In this document: positions 15,172 to 22,277 of the stretch, piece after piece
Position numbering within the stretch: the stretch's first letter is position 1
How the letters are laid out: each line of letters opens with the position of its first letter
NCBI GenBank assembly: GCA_964579135.1
Contig: CAZOFD010000020.1
Location: 1 to 29,094, forward strand
Direction of reading: 5' to 3'
Length of the DNA: 29,094 nt
Origin: CAG-390 sp964579135
GTDB taxonomy: Bacteria > Bacillota > Clostridia > Oscillospirales > CAG-272
Notes under the pieces: generated by a model
The model's input: the letters and a program-made list of their open reading frames with translations, nothing else
What the model was told of the DNA's origin: nothing
Database searches by the model: none
Position numbers and translations under genes: made by a program

Positions 15172-15632
15172 TCTTGCTTACCTCCGTTTTCCGAGGTGCG
15201 GCAAGCGGCGCATTCGGTGCAGCCGGCGCAATTTGTCGCCTCGCTGCCGTCGTATGCGATGCCGTTTTTGTCAAAATAGTCGTGCAGAGCGTTTTTTATC
15301 GCTTCTTCCGCAAGGACCGAGCAGTGCATTTTGTGCGCGGGCAAACCGTCGAGCGCTTCGGCTACGGCACGGTTGGTCAGGCTCAAGGCGTCGCGGATCG
15401 ATTTGCCTTTGATCATCTCCGTTGCCATAGAGCTCGAAGCGATAGCGGAGCCGCAACCGAAAGTTTCGAATTTTACGTCGGATATGATATCGCCGTCGAT
15501 CTTGAGATATATCTTCATAATGTCGCCGCATTTGGTGTTTCCGACTTCGCCTATACCGTCGGCGTTTTCGATAACGCCGACGTTGCGCGGATTTTTAAAA
15601 TGGTCCATAACCTTTTCGCTGTACAGTGCCAT
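15168..15632 (-). CDS. iscU: Fe-S cluster scaffold protein with Cys-rich tail
   Basis: A 154-residue scaffold on which [2Fe-2S]/[4Fe-4S] clusters are built using sulfur from IscS. Cluster ligands are C35 (NTKCGD, with D37), C60 (GCGSAIASSS) and C104 (HCSVL), all present, so it is the NifU_N/IscU type with AEEAIKNAL after the third Cys. After residue 130 there is an added tail, NCAGCTECAAC, with four Cys spaced CxxCxxCxxC, not part of the standard IscU core. It lies 9 bp after iscS and overlaps the rrf2 start by 4 bp. Confidence 0.94.
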   Translation of the reverse strand: MALYSEKVMDHFKNPRNVGVIENADGIGEVGNTKCGDIMKIYLKIDGDIISDVKFETFGCGSAIASSSMATEMIKGKSIRDALSLTNRAVAEALDGLPAHKMHCSVLAEEAIKNALHDYFDKNGIAYDGSEATNCAGCTECAACRTSENGGKQE

Positions 15633-15641
15633 AGCGGTACC

Positions 15642-16853
15642 TCACTTTATAATAAACTCTTTTTTGCCGGAAACGAGGTCGCGCCATACGGGCGACATCG
15701 AGCGCAATTGTTCGACGGTCTCGCGCACCGCGCGAACGGTGTATTCGATCTCGTCCTCGGTGTTTTCGTCCGAGAGAGATAGGCGCAGTGAGCCGTGAGC
15801 GACGTCGTGCGGTCTGCCTATGGCAAGCAACACGTGGCTCGGGTCGAGAGAGCCCGACGTGCACGCCGATCCCGACGACGCGCATACGCCTTTGTCGTCG
15901 AGCAGCAAGATGAGCGACTCTCCCTCGATCCCCTCAAAGCAAAAGTTCGCGTTTCCGGGCAAACGCTTTTGCGCGTCGCCGTTCAGCGTCGAGTGCGGGA
16001 TCTTAAGTATCTCGCGTATCAGCAAGTCGCGCATATCGCGCACGCGCCGCGACGACTCTTCCATACGTGCGCACGCTTCTTCAAGCGCCGCCGCCATACC
16101 GACGACGGCGGCGACGTTTTCCGTGCCGGCGCGTTTGCCGCGTTCTTGGGCACCACCCTCTATCAGCGATTCTATCGGTGTGCCGCGTCGGACGTAAAGA
16201 GCGCCGGCGCCTTTGAGACCGTGAAATTTATGCGCCGAAAGCGAAAGCATATCTACGCCGAGAGAGGCGACGTTTATCGGCAAATGCCCCACGGCTTGTA
16301 CCGCGTCCGTGTGAAACGGTACGTTTGCCTTGCGGCAAACGTCGGCGATCTCTTTTATCGGTTGCACGGTTCCTATCTCGTTGTTTGCGAACATTACGCT
16401 GACAAGGCAAGTGTCGTCCCGTATGGCGCTGCGCACTTGCTCGGCGCGTAATATTCCGCTTTCGTCAATGTCGAGCAGGGTCACCTCAAAGCCGCGGCGC
16501 CGCAACTTTTCAAGCGTGTGCAATATCGCGTGGTGTTCGATGGCGGAGGATATCAGGTGCTTTTTGCCTTTTTTCTCACCTGCCGACGCAGCGGACAAAA
16601 CGGCTTGGTTATCCGCCTCGCTGCCGCCCGAGGTAAAGATTATCTCCCTCGGCTCGCACCCGAGGCAGCGAGCCATACGCGCCCTCGCGTCCTCAAGCGC
16701 TTCGGCGGCTTGCTGACCGAGAGAGTAGAGCGACGATGGGTTGCCGTATATTTCGCCGATATACGGCATTGCGGCGTTTATTGCCGCTTCGCTTGCTTTC
16801 GAGGTTGCAGCATTGTCGAGATATATCTTTTTATCGCGGTAAAAATTTGTCAT
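15642..16853 (-). CDS. iscS: Cysteine desulfurase
   Basis: A 403-residue PLP enzyme that takes sulfur from L-cysteine and passes it to IscU next door. It starts YLDNAATSK, has TSGGSEADN (74-82), the PLP-stacking EHHA (106-109), the Schiff-base SAHKFHG with K209, and the mobile active-site Cys331 in ASSGSACTSG. The start was set at ATG 16853 (MTNFYRDKKIYLDN); a 45-residue longer frame is Arg-rich and unlike the family. A GGAAAGGG site lies 30 nt upstream rather than close by, and an upstream ORF of about 49 codons overlaps the start. The promoter is at 17022-17050. Confidence 0.94.
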   Translation of the reverse strand: MTNFYRDKKIYLDNAATSKASEAAINAAMPYIGEIYGNPSSLYSLGQQAAEALEDARARMARCLGCEPREIIFTSGGSEADNQAVLSAASAGEKKGKKHLISSAIEHHAILHTLEKLRRRGFEVTLLDIDESGILRAEQVRSAIRDDTCLVSVMFANNEIGTVQPIKEIADVCRKANVPFHTDAVQAVGHLPINVASLGVDMLSLSAHKFHGLKGAGALYVRRGTPIESLIEGGAQERGKRAGTENVAAVVGMAAALEEACARMEESSRRVRDMRDLLIREILKIPHSTLNGDAQKRLPGNANFCFEGIEGESLILLLDDKGVCASSGSACTSGSLDPSHVLLAIGRPHDVAHGSLRLSLSDENTEDEIEYTVRAVRETVEQLRSMSPVWRDLVSGKKEFIIK

Positions 16854-17021
16854 ATCGTATTTCGCGGTCGTTTGTCGATCGTTTCCCTTTCCGAAATTTT
16901 TGCGCCGCTTTCGACCGAGTGCCCGAGCGGCAGGTGCCGTCGCTTGCCGAATCTGCGCTTTCGTCCGTCGTTTTTCGCATATTCGCACACGGGTCGGCGG
17001 AGTTCTTGCGTTTTCGACTCG

Positions 17022-17050
17022 AGTATATCATACAAAACCTATCCTGTCAA
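17022..17050 (-). promoter_or_regulatory. Promoter of the isc operon
   Basis: Minus strand TTGACA (17045-17050), 17 bp, TATACT (17022-17027). Start near 17015. Confidence 0.85.
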
Positions 17051-17057
17051 TAGGTTT
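17035..17057. promoter_or_regulatory. Palindromic operator over the isc -35 box
   Basis: AAACCTAT (17035-17042) and ATAGGTTT (17050-17057) form a perfect 8-bp inverted repeat with 7 bp between, covering the -35 element. Size and position fit a dimeric Rrf2-type repressor, most simply the one encoded at the end of the same operon. Confidence 0.7.
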
Positions 17058-17215
17058 GTGGCAAAAATTTCACCCGTGCGAAGTTATTCGCGCGGGAGAA
17101 GTTCGGGTGCGGCGCGGCGCTTCGACGCGGCGTCGTGCTTTGCGCTTTCGGTTTGCATACCTTGTTCGCGCTGTGACGAAGCGGCGGCGACGGAAGATGC
17201 CGTTTTTCGTCTGTG

Positions 17216-17893
17216 TTACGGCTTTGTGCGCGGATCTTGCGCCGCGCTGTGCGGTTTTGCCAGTTTGGTCTTTATTTCGGTGGCGATACCGAGTATCCTC
17301 GCTTTTCCGGATTCGAAATCCGTACTTTTCAGTTTTGTCGTCCTCTCGTCGTTGTCGGTAGTGATGAGGATGTTTTTACCGACTCGCGAATATCGTCCGA
17401 CGACGGCGGACGATCCGCCGACAACGCAGACGACGATATCTCCGTCGCGAGCGTATTGTTGTTTGCGAAAAAGCAAAAGAGAGCCGTCTACCGCTCCGAT
17501 GCTTTTGAGCGAATTGCCGCCGGCTACAAGGTAAAAGTAGTCGTCCGCAGTTTCCGGGGACGATATGTGCGCCGGCTCGTACCCTACGAGCGTTTTTTCG
17601 GTGACTATCGGACTTTCGGCGCATATCTTGCGGATAACGGGCACCGCGTGTTCGGATATTACGGCAACGTGCCGCGTTTGCGCCGATTCGCCGCCCGATT
17701 TTTCGCGACCGAGCAGTGCGGAGATGCTGGTGCCGAAATAATCAGCCAAAATTTCGAGTTTGTCCGCTTTGGGCGAGCTGCGCCCGCTTTTCCAATCGGA
17801 AAACGACGAAAAAGCGATCCCCGTGTCTTTGGCGACGCGATAGGCGGATATCCCGTGCGTCTTCATTAATTCTTCGAGAACAGAATATTCCAT
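17216..17893 (-). CDS. CI/LexA-like repressor: XRE HTH plus S24-type domain
   Basis: A 225-residue regulator. The XRE helix-turn-helix covers 5-62 (ISAYRVAKDTGIAFSSFSDW, then KADKLEILADYFGTSI). A S24/LexA-like C-terminal domain starts near 115: LVAGGNSLKSIGAVDGS contains the Ser (S128) at the usual nucleophile place, followed by ARDGDIVVCVVGG. The catalytic Lys, usually in a T/A-V-K-R stretch after GD-V-V, seems missing: the matching segment is SAVVGRYSR. So it may bind and dimerise without self-cleavage. The start ATG 17893 has AAAGGGG 5 nt upstream. It is divergent from the promoter at 17940 and probably represses it through the GCGAAA-type half-sites. Confidence 0.85.
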   Translation of the reverse strand: MEYSVLEELMKTHGISAYRVAKDTGIAFSSFSDWKSGRSSPKADKLEILADYFGTSISALLGREKSGGESAQTRHVAVISEHAVPVIRKICAESPIVTEKTLVGYEPAHISSPETADDYFYLVAGGNSLKSIGAVDGSLLLFRKQQYARDGDIVVCVVGGSSAVVGRYSRVGKNILITTDNDERTTKLKSTDFESGKARILGIATEIKTKLAKPHSAAQDPRTKP

Positions 17894-17918
17894 TTTACCC
17901 CTTTGATTACACCGTATT

Positions 17919-17954
17919 GCGAAAATGCGAAATAAAGTGTTGACAATATTTCGC
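17919..17954. promoter_or_regulatory. Operator cluster for the divergent repressor
   Basis: Three half-sites occur: GCGAAAAT (17919-17926), GCGAAATA (17927-17934, directly adjacent) and TATTTCGC (17947-17954, inverted). The last two form a perfect 8-bp dyad with 12 bp between, spanning the -35 box (17940-17945). The arrangement resembles tandem operators between a phage-type repressor and its target promoter. Confidence 0.65.
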
Positions 17955-17968
17955 AAATGTGATATAAT
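17940..17968 (+). promoter_or_regulatory. Strong promoter facing away from the repressor
   Basis: TTGACA (17940-17945), 17 bp, TATAAT (17963-17968), a perfect consensus embedded in the operator cluster. Start near 17975. Confidence 0.85.
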
Positions 17969-18125
17969 CCGAACGTAGATGACAAATAAAGCAATAAAAG
18001 GAAAAAATATCCTTTTTACAGACGATATACTTCATCGGCTTTTCGAAAAAAACGAACTTTTATTAAATTCGACAAAAGCGAAGAGCTATGCAAAATCTGC
18101 GAAAATATTCGAAAGGAGGGGAGAG

Positions 18126-18299
18126 ATGTGTGTCGAGTGCCGAAAGACCGTATGCCCGCCGAGTTGTCCGGGGTATGACGGATACGACCCGTACCGCCTA
18201 CGTTCACCGCGGGCTTGCGCCGTGCGTGCGCGCCGCCGAACTCGAGCGGGAGCGCGGCTTTTGCGGGGCAAAAAAAGTTGCAAACGCGGTGTCGGGTAA
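18126..18299 (+). CDS. Small Cys-rich protein
   Basis: A 57-residue ORF with a very strong ribosome site (AAAGGAGG ending 6 nt before ATG 18126), which is the main reason to accept it. The start MCVECRKTVCPPSCPGYDGY has CxxC plus two more Cys and looks like the head of a small zinc-ribbon protein. The rest (CAVRARRRTRAGARLLRGKK, then SCKRG) is Arg-rich and has only scattered Cys, so it may be degenerate or frameshifted. The same frame continues upstream to ATG 17979, but that start lies only a few bases after the predicted transcription start and lacks a ribosome site. Function unknown; it is co-transcribed with the HTH gene that follows. Confidence 0.5.
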   Translation: MCVECRKTVCPPSCPGYDGYDPYRLRSPRACAVRARRRTRAGARLLRGKKSCKRGVG

Positions 18300-18412
18300 G
18301 TCCGCGCGCAATCGGGGAGCCGTTCGCTTACCCTTGCCGCACAGTGTGAAAACGGGCGGCAAAACGAAAAACGAAAACGAAAACGAAGCGTCAGACGAAA
18401 GGAAGTGAAATA

Positions 18413-19030
18413 ATGACGGATGCTTTTATCGCGGCGACTGTCGCCGACGATGGCAAAAAGATCGAATCGTTTAAATCCCGCGACGATTCGCCGAAAACGG
18501 AAACTTTGAAAAACGGGATCGAAAAGACTCGCAAAGAGCCTGTCGTAAGCGGTGGAGCCGATGCGTTGCCTTTGGCGCGTGAGCGCGGCGACGGCAGTGC
18601 TTGGGCGCGGAGTGCGGATGCGGGCGAAAGTCGCAGGATCGCCTCGGATCTGAATCGCGCCGACGTCGAGTTTGCCAAAGAGTATCTTTCGAGCTACAGA
18701 TTCGGCTGTAAAATGCTTTCCTGCAGAGAGTTTGAGAGCCGTTATCCGGAATTGTGCGGCGGCGATGCGGGTGGCGACGCATCGCGCGACCGCGAACTTG
18801 ACGACGTCCTTGTCAGAACGAAGATGTTTGACGTTAAGAATTTTATTATGGGGATAAAAAGCGACGGCAACGTGCGCCTGTTGCTTTATTGGCATTACGT
18901 CAGGGGAGTTCCCGTTGCGCGTTGCGCGGAGATGCTCGGCATTTCTCGCGCCGGCGCTTTTCGCCTCAGAAAAAGGGCGCTCGAGGCTGCGGCGCGTTCG
19001 CTGAAAGACAAATATTCGTCGGTGAGATAA
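18413..19030 (+). CDS. Sigma region-4/ArpU-like HTH regulator
   Basis: A 205-residue protein. Residues 1-80 are polar and low-complexity. From 85 on it is structured: EFAKEYLSSYRFGCKMLSCR and a second helical part, FIMGIKSDGNVRLLLYWHYV followed by RGVPVARCAEMLGISRAGAF and RLRKRALEAAARSL (about 160-197). That last part is a sigma-70 region-4-like helix-turn-helix, in the form seen in DUF1492/ArpU-type late regulators of Firmicute phages. AAAGGAAG lies 8 nt upstream. It is controlled by the repressor-facing promoter at 17940, 113 bp after the Cys-rich ORF. The target is not visible. The arrangement is that of a repressed activator. Confidence 0.72.
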   Translation: MTDAFIAATVADDGKKIESFKSRDDSPKTETLKNGIEKTRKEPVVSGGADALPLARERGDGSAWARSADAGESRRIASDLNRADVEFAKEYLSSYRFGCKMLSCREFESRYPELCGGDAGGDASRDRELDDVLVRTKMFDVKNFIMGIKSDGNVRLLLYWHYVRGVPVARCAEMLGISRAGAFRLRKRALEAAARSLKDKYSSVR

Positions 19031-19145
19031 GCGCCGCGTTGGGGCTTTGCGCCTTGAAAAGTCGTTCGTTTACGCAAACGGCGCTTCGCGAAGTTTTTGC
19101 GAGCGTACGGCGATAAGCCGAACTTTGCGGGCGCGACCGCTTACG

Positions 19146-19967
19146 TTACCGTGTTATTACGGCAACGCGTTCGCGCCCCGCAAGATCGCGCAGTATCTCG
19201 CACGCGGAGAATCCGTGCGCGAGGGCGATATCGCGCACCCCGTTTGCCTGACCGATCCCGAACTCGCAGATAAAAACGCCGCTCGGAGCTAAAAGCCCTT
19301 GCGCGGCGCGCGTCAGCAACGCGCGGTAAAAGACGAGCCCGTCCTCGCCGCCGTCAAGCGCACGCAGGGGCTCGTACGACAGCTCCGGCGCGAGCGATGA
19401 GACGTCGCCCGTCGGTATGTACGGCGGATTGGATACGATCGCGTCGAACTGCTCCGACGCCAAGAAATCCGCGTCGAGCGCGTTTGCCGAAAGCGTTTCG
19501 AAGCGTCCTGCGACGCCGTTCGACTCGGCGTTTTCCCGTGCGGCGCACAGCGCTTCGGCGCTTACGTCGACTCCGAGGGCGCATAGGTCGTCCCTTCGGT
19601 GCAAAACGGAGACGGCGATGGCGCCGCTCCCGGTTCCGACGTCGCAAAACCTGCCCCCGCGCGGAATGCGAGCAATAGCGGCTTCGACGGCGATTTCCGT
19701 GTCGGGGCGGGGAATAAGAGTGTCGCGGTTCAGCTTAAATTTCAGCCCGAAAAATTCCCATTCGCCCAAAACGTACTGCAAAGGCTCGCGCGCCTCGCGC
19801 CTGCGCAATGCCCGCTCGAGCTCCGGGGATGAGAAGTCATCGAAGCGACGAAGCATCAATTCGTGGCGAGGCAACTCAAAAAAAACGGCAAGCAATATCT
19901 CGGCTTCCGTTTCCGCCTCTTCGATGCCGCATTTGCGCAGCCTATCCGTAATTTCTCCGTAAGTCAT
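19146..19967 (-). CDS. prmC: Peptide chain release factor N5-glutamine methyltransferase
   Basis: A 273-residue SAM-dependent enzyme that methylates the Gln of the GGQ motif in release factors. An N-terminal helical domain (1-75) precedes the Rossmann domain with DVGTGSGAI (109-117, SAM loop), DVS (134-136) and the substrate-binding NPPY (180-183). PRPDTE (86-91) is the family marker. Length is standard. The partner prfA is not nearby. A promoter at 20021-20049 drives it. The only good ribosome site, GAGAAAGGATAG, is some 26 nt before ATG 19967, and an in-frame CTG follows it more closely, so the start has some doubt. Confidence 0.94.
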   Translation of the reverse strand: MTYGEITDRLRKCGIEEAETEAEILLAVFFELPRHELMLRRFDDFSSPELERALRRREAREPLQYVLGEWEFFGLKFKLNRDTLIPRPDTEIAVEAAIARIPRGGRFCDVGTGSGAIAVSVLHRRDDLCALGVDVSAEALCAARENAESNGVAGRFETLSANALDADFLASEQFDAIVSNPPYIPTGDVSSLAPELSYEPLRALDGGEDGLVFYRALLTRAAQGLLAPSGVFICEFGIGQANGVRDIALAHGFSACEILRDLAGRERVAVITR

Positions 19968-20020
19968 ATAAGATATTTCGCTTGGCAGCTATCCTTTCTC
20001 GGGGGGGATATTATTATAAT

Positions 20021-20049
20021 ACTATATCATCTAAAGAAAAAAATGTCAA
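20021..20049 (-). promoter_or_regulatory. Promoter of prmC
   Basis: Minus strand TTGACA (20044-20049), 17 bp, TATAGT (20021-20026), start near 20014. Confidence 0.8.
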
Positions 20050-20088
20050 TCTTTTGCACCGCCGCACGGCAAAATCCCCATTTCTCCA

Positions 20089-20116
20089 TTGTTTTTTTGA
20101 TTTTTTATGATATAAT
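20089..20116 (+). promoter_or_regulatory. Promoter of the rbfA operon
   Basis: TTGTTT (20089-20094), 16 bp with a T-rich stretch, TATAAT (20111-20116). The -10 box is perfect and the -35 weak. Start near 20123, about 85 bp before rbfA, divergent from prmC. Confidence 0.6.
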
Positions 20117-20206
20117 AAATAAGTATAGGTATCGTTTGACCGCCGTTTTCGCGCCGCCGCGGCGCTTGACGAAAAAAGGTCGAACGTAGGCTCGAAAGGA
20201 TTTGCA

Positions 20207-20593
20207 ATGGCATCATACAGAAGAAACAGAATCAACGACGAAACGAAAAAAACGGTTTCCGCCGTGCTCGGAGAGATAAAGGACCCGCGCGTCAGCTCGG
20301 CGTTTATAAGCATAACGGGTGCCGACGTAACCGGCGATATGAAATACGCGAAAATATATTATTCCGTACTCGGCGCGGACGCCGACGGCAAAAAAGAGGT
20401 CGCGCGCGGGCTTAAATCGAGCGCCGGCTACATCCGCCGTCGTTTGGCTGCGGAGCTCGACCTGCGGCAAACTCCCGAGTTGACTTTCGTTTGCGACACG
20501 TCTATCGAGTACGGCGCGCATATATCATCCGTGCTGAACGGCTTGACGTATTCGGACGAAGAGGAAAAAGGCGACGAGGAAGACGGCGAATGA
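20207..20593 (+). CDS. rbfA: Ribosome-binding factor A
   Basis: A 128-residue KH-type protein that matures the 30S subunit at the 5' end of 16S rRNA. It opens with SYRRNRINDETKKTVSAVLG, shows DPRVSSAFISITGADVTGDM and AKIYYSVLG, and the KH core ends in RRRLAAELDLRQTPELTFVC; these are the RbfA landmarks. The tail is acidic (EEEKGDEEDGE). GAAAGGA lies 6 nt before the ATG. The stop overlaps nrnA as ATGA, the common rbfA-nrnA pairing of Firmicutes. Confidence 0.95.
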   Translation: MASYRRNRINDETKKTVSAVLGEIKDPRVSSAFISITGADVTGDMKYAKIYYSVLGADADGKKEVARGLKSSAGYIRRRLAAELDLRQTPELTFVCDTSIEYGAHISSVLNGLTYSDEEEKGDEEDGE

Positions 20594-21585
20594 GCTGCTC
20601 GGAACTTACGTTTGCCGCTGCTGTGGATCGCCTTGTGTCCGAGGCGACCGAGGGCTCGCTGGCTCTGCTTATCCACGCGCACCCCGACGGCGATTGCGTG
20701 GGCTCGGCATATGCGCTTGCGGCGTTGCTCGGGTGCCTCGGGTGCGAAACGCGCGTGATATGCGCGGATAAATTGCCGGAAAGACTGAAATTTATTGCCG
20801 GCGATCGTCAAACCGATATTCTCGAGCCCGCGGAGGGCAGATTCGCACCGGGGTGCCGCGCCGTTGCGCTCGACGTAGCCTCTCCCTCTCAGCTCGGAAC
20901 GCTTGAGGGAAAGTACGACGTTGTGCTGACGCTCGACCACCACGCGAGTTCGACCGCGTTTTCGGACAGATATCTCGACCCCGCGGCGGCGGCAACGGGC
21001 GAGATCGTTTGGCGCGTGGCGCGCGAACTGAAAAGGCGCGGCGCGATAGATCGCATACCGCACGAGACCGCGGCGGCATCTTACGCCGCGATAAGCTCGG
21101 ATACGGGGTGCTTTAAGTATTCGAACGTTACCGCGCAGACCCACCGTGCCGCGGCGCAACTCGTTTCCGAGGTGCCGGAGAGGTCGGATATCGATAGATT
21201 GCTGTTCGATACGAAAACGCCGGCAAGACTCGAGGCGGAAAGGGCTGCGCTCGAGGTTCTTAAGATATCGGAGAACGGCAAGATCGCGATATGCGCTATG
21301 ACGGAGAGCGAGATAGCCTTGCGCGGTTTGCTGCGCGAGGAACTTGACGCACTGATAGACGTCGCGCGCTCCGTCGCCGGGGTTGAGGTCGCTTTTTCGG
21401 TGCGTGAGGAAACGCCGGGGCGCTATCGCGTTTCCGCGCGGTCAAACGGACGGGGCGACGTCGCCGCTCTTTGCGCAGCTTTCGGCGGCGGCGGTCACGT
21501 CAGAGCCGCCGGGTGCACCATAGTCGCCCCCGACATAAGCACGGCTGTCTCGCTGCTTGTCGACGCGGCGGCAAAACTCGTTTAA
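20590..21585 (+). CDS. nrnA: DHH/DHHA1 phosphoesterase (nanoRNase/pAp phosphatase)
   Basis: A 331-residue enzyme degrading 2-5-mer RNAs and dephosphorylating pAp. Metal-binding motifs are HAHPDGD (29-35), ALDVAS (93-98), LDHH (115-118) and SSDTGCFKYSN (169-179). The DHHA1 substrate motif is GGGGHVRAAG (299-308). The start at ATG 20590 overlaps the rbfA stop and gives a normal-length protein; a 33-residue longer frame is Arg-rich and false. Cytosolic. Confidence 0.94.
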   Translation: MSCSELTFAAAVDRLVSEATEGSLALLIHAHPDGDCVGSAYALAALLGCLGCETRVICADKLPERLKFIAGDRQTDILEPAEGRFAPGCRAVALDVASPSQLGTLEGKYDVVLTLDHHASSTAFSDRYLDPAAAATGEIVWRVARELKRRGAIDRIPHETAAASYAAISSDTGCFKYSNVTAQTHRAAAQLVSEVPERSDIDRLLFDTKTPARLEAERAALEVLKISENGKIAICAMTESEIALRGLLREELDALIDVARSVAGVEVAFSVREETPGRYRVSARSNGRGDVAALCAAFGGGGHVRAAGCTIVAPDISTAVSLLVDAAAKLV

Positions 21586-21676
21586 CGGCGTCGGCTCGAC
21601 GCAGCCGTATAAAAACGCAAAATTCACGAAAGGAAGCGCTTTTGCACCCTACGGTGTAACTGCGGTCATACCGCAT

Positions 21677-22267
21677 ATGACGGATAAGGAAAGATTTATT
21701 CAGATTTTTAACGACAAGATCTCAAGAGAGGGCGCGAGCGAACTTTTGGCATATCTTTGCTCCGAGTCGTGCGACTTTTTTACGGCTCCCGCTTCCACGA
21801 GATTCCACGGTGCGGAAACGGGCGGACTTTGTCGCCACAGTCTCAACGTTTACGATTGCCTTTGCGATTTTCTTTCGCGCCGCAGAATGCGCGAGGTGTA
21901 CGGCGTGCAATATTCCGACGAAAGTATAGCCATCGCGGCGCTTTTGCACGATCTTTGCAAGATCAATTTTTACCGCGTGGAGAGTCGCAACGTTAAAAAA
22001 GACGGTCAGTGGGTTTCGGTGCCGTACTACACTATCAAGGACACGTTGCCTTACGGTCACGGGGAGAAATCCGTATACATAGCTTCCGGATTTATGAAAC
22101 TTACGCGCGACGAGGCTTTTGCGATAAGATATCATATGGGTTTCTCGGGTCCCGAGGATAACGGGCAGATAGGAAAGGCGCTCGAGATGTTCCCGCTCGC
22201 TTTCGCGCTTTGCGTTGCGGATATGGAAGCGGCGTACTATCTTGAATCCGTTCCCGGCGAGAACTGA
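21677..22267 (+). CDS. HD-domain hydrolase
   Basis: A 196-residue metal-dependent phosphohydrolase of the HD superfamily. Ligand residues appear as H54 (GGLCRHSLNVYD), the HD pair H91-D92 (ALLHDLCKINFY) and a late D (CVADMEAAYYLES). Members split nucleotides or cyclic nucleotides; the substrate here is unknown. The start is uncertain: the AAAGGAAG site (about 21629-21636) is 40 nt before ATG 21677, separated by a 5-codon TTG-to-TAA reading and by the hairpin TGCGGT-CAT-ACCGCA (21661-21675) directly before the ATG. It lies between nrnA and cimA (10-bp gap) in the same operon. Confidence 0.85.
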   Translation: MTDKERFIQIFNDKISREGASELLAYLCSESCDFFTAPASTRFHGAETGGLCRHSLNVYDCLCDFLSRRRMREVYGVQYSDESIAIAALLHDLCKINFYRVESRNVKKDGQWVSVPYYTIKDTLPYGHGEKSVYIASGFMKLTRDEAFAIRYHMGFSGPEDNGQIGKALEMFPLAFALCVADMEAAYYLESVPGEN

Positions 22268-22277
22268 ATAACGTAAG

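Larger units (their letters stand above)
16854..17215 (-). other. isc operon leader and promoter region
   Basis: No conserved gene is seen. The region holds the isc promoter (17022-17050), its operator (17035-17057) and a leader of about 160 nt. The leader carries an ORF starting at ATG 16977 (49 codons, Ser/Arg/Lys-rich) that ends at 16831, inside iscS. From 17058 to the end of the repressor gene at 17216 I see nothing further. Confidence 0.45.

Noticed and set aside
17979..18125. N-terminal extension of the Cys-rich ORF (MTNKAIKGKNILFTDD start)
   Set aside because: Begins about 4 bp after the predicted transcription start, without a ribosome site, whereas ATG 18126 has a perfect one; kept only as a note.
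19084..19098. CTTCGCGAAG followed by T5 between the HTH gene and prmC
   Set aside because: At most a 4-bp stem with a 2-nt loop; too weak to call a terminator.
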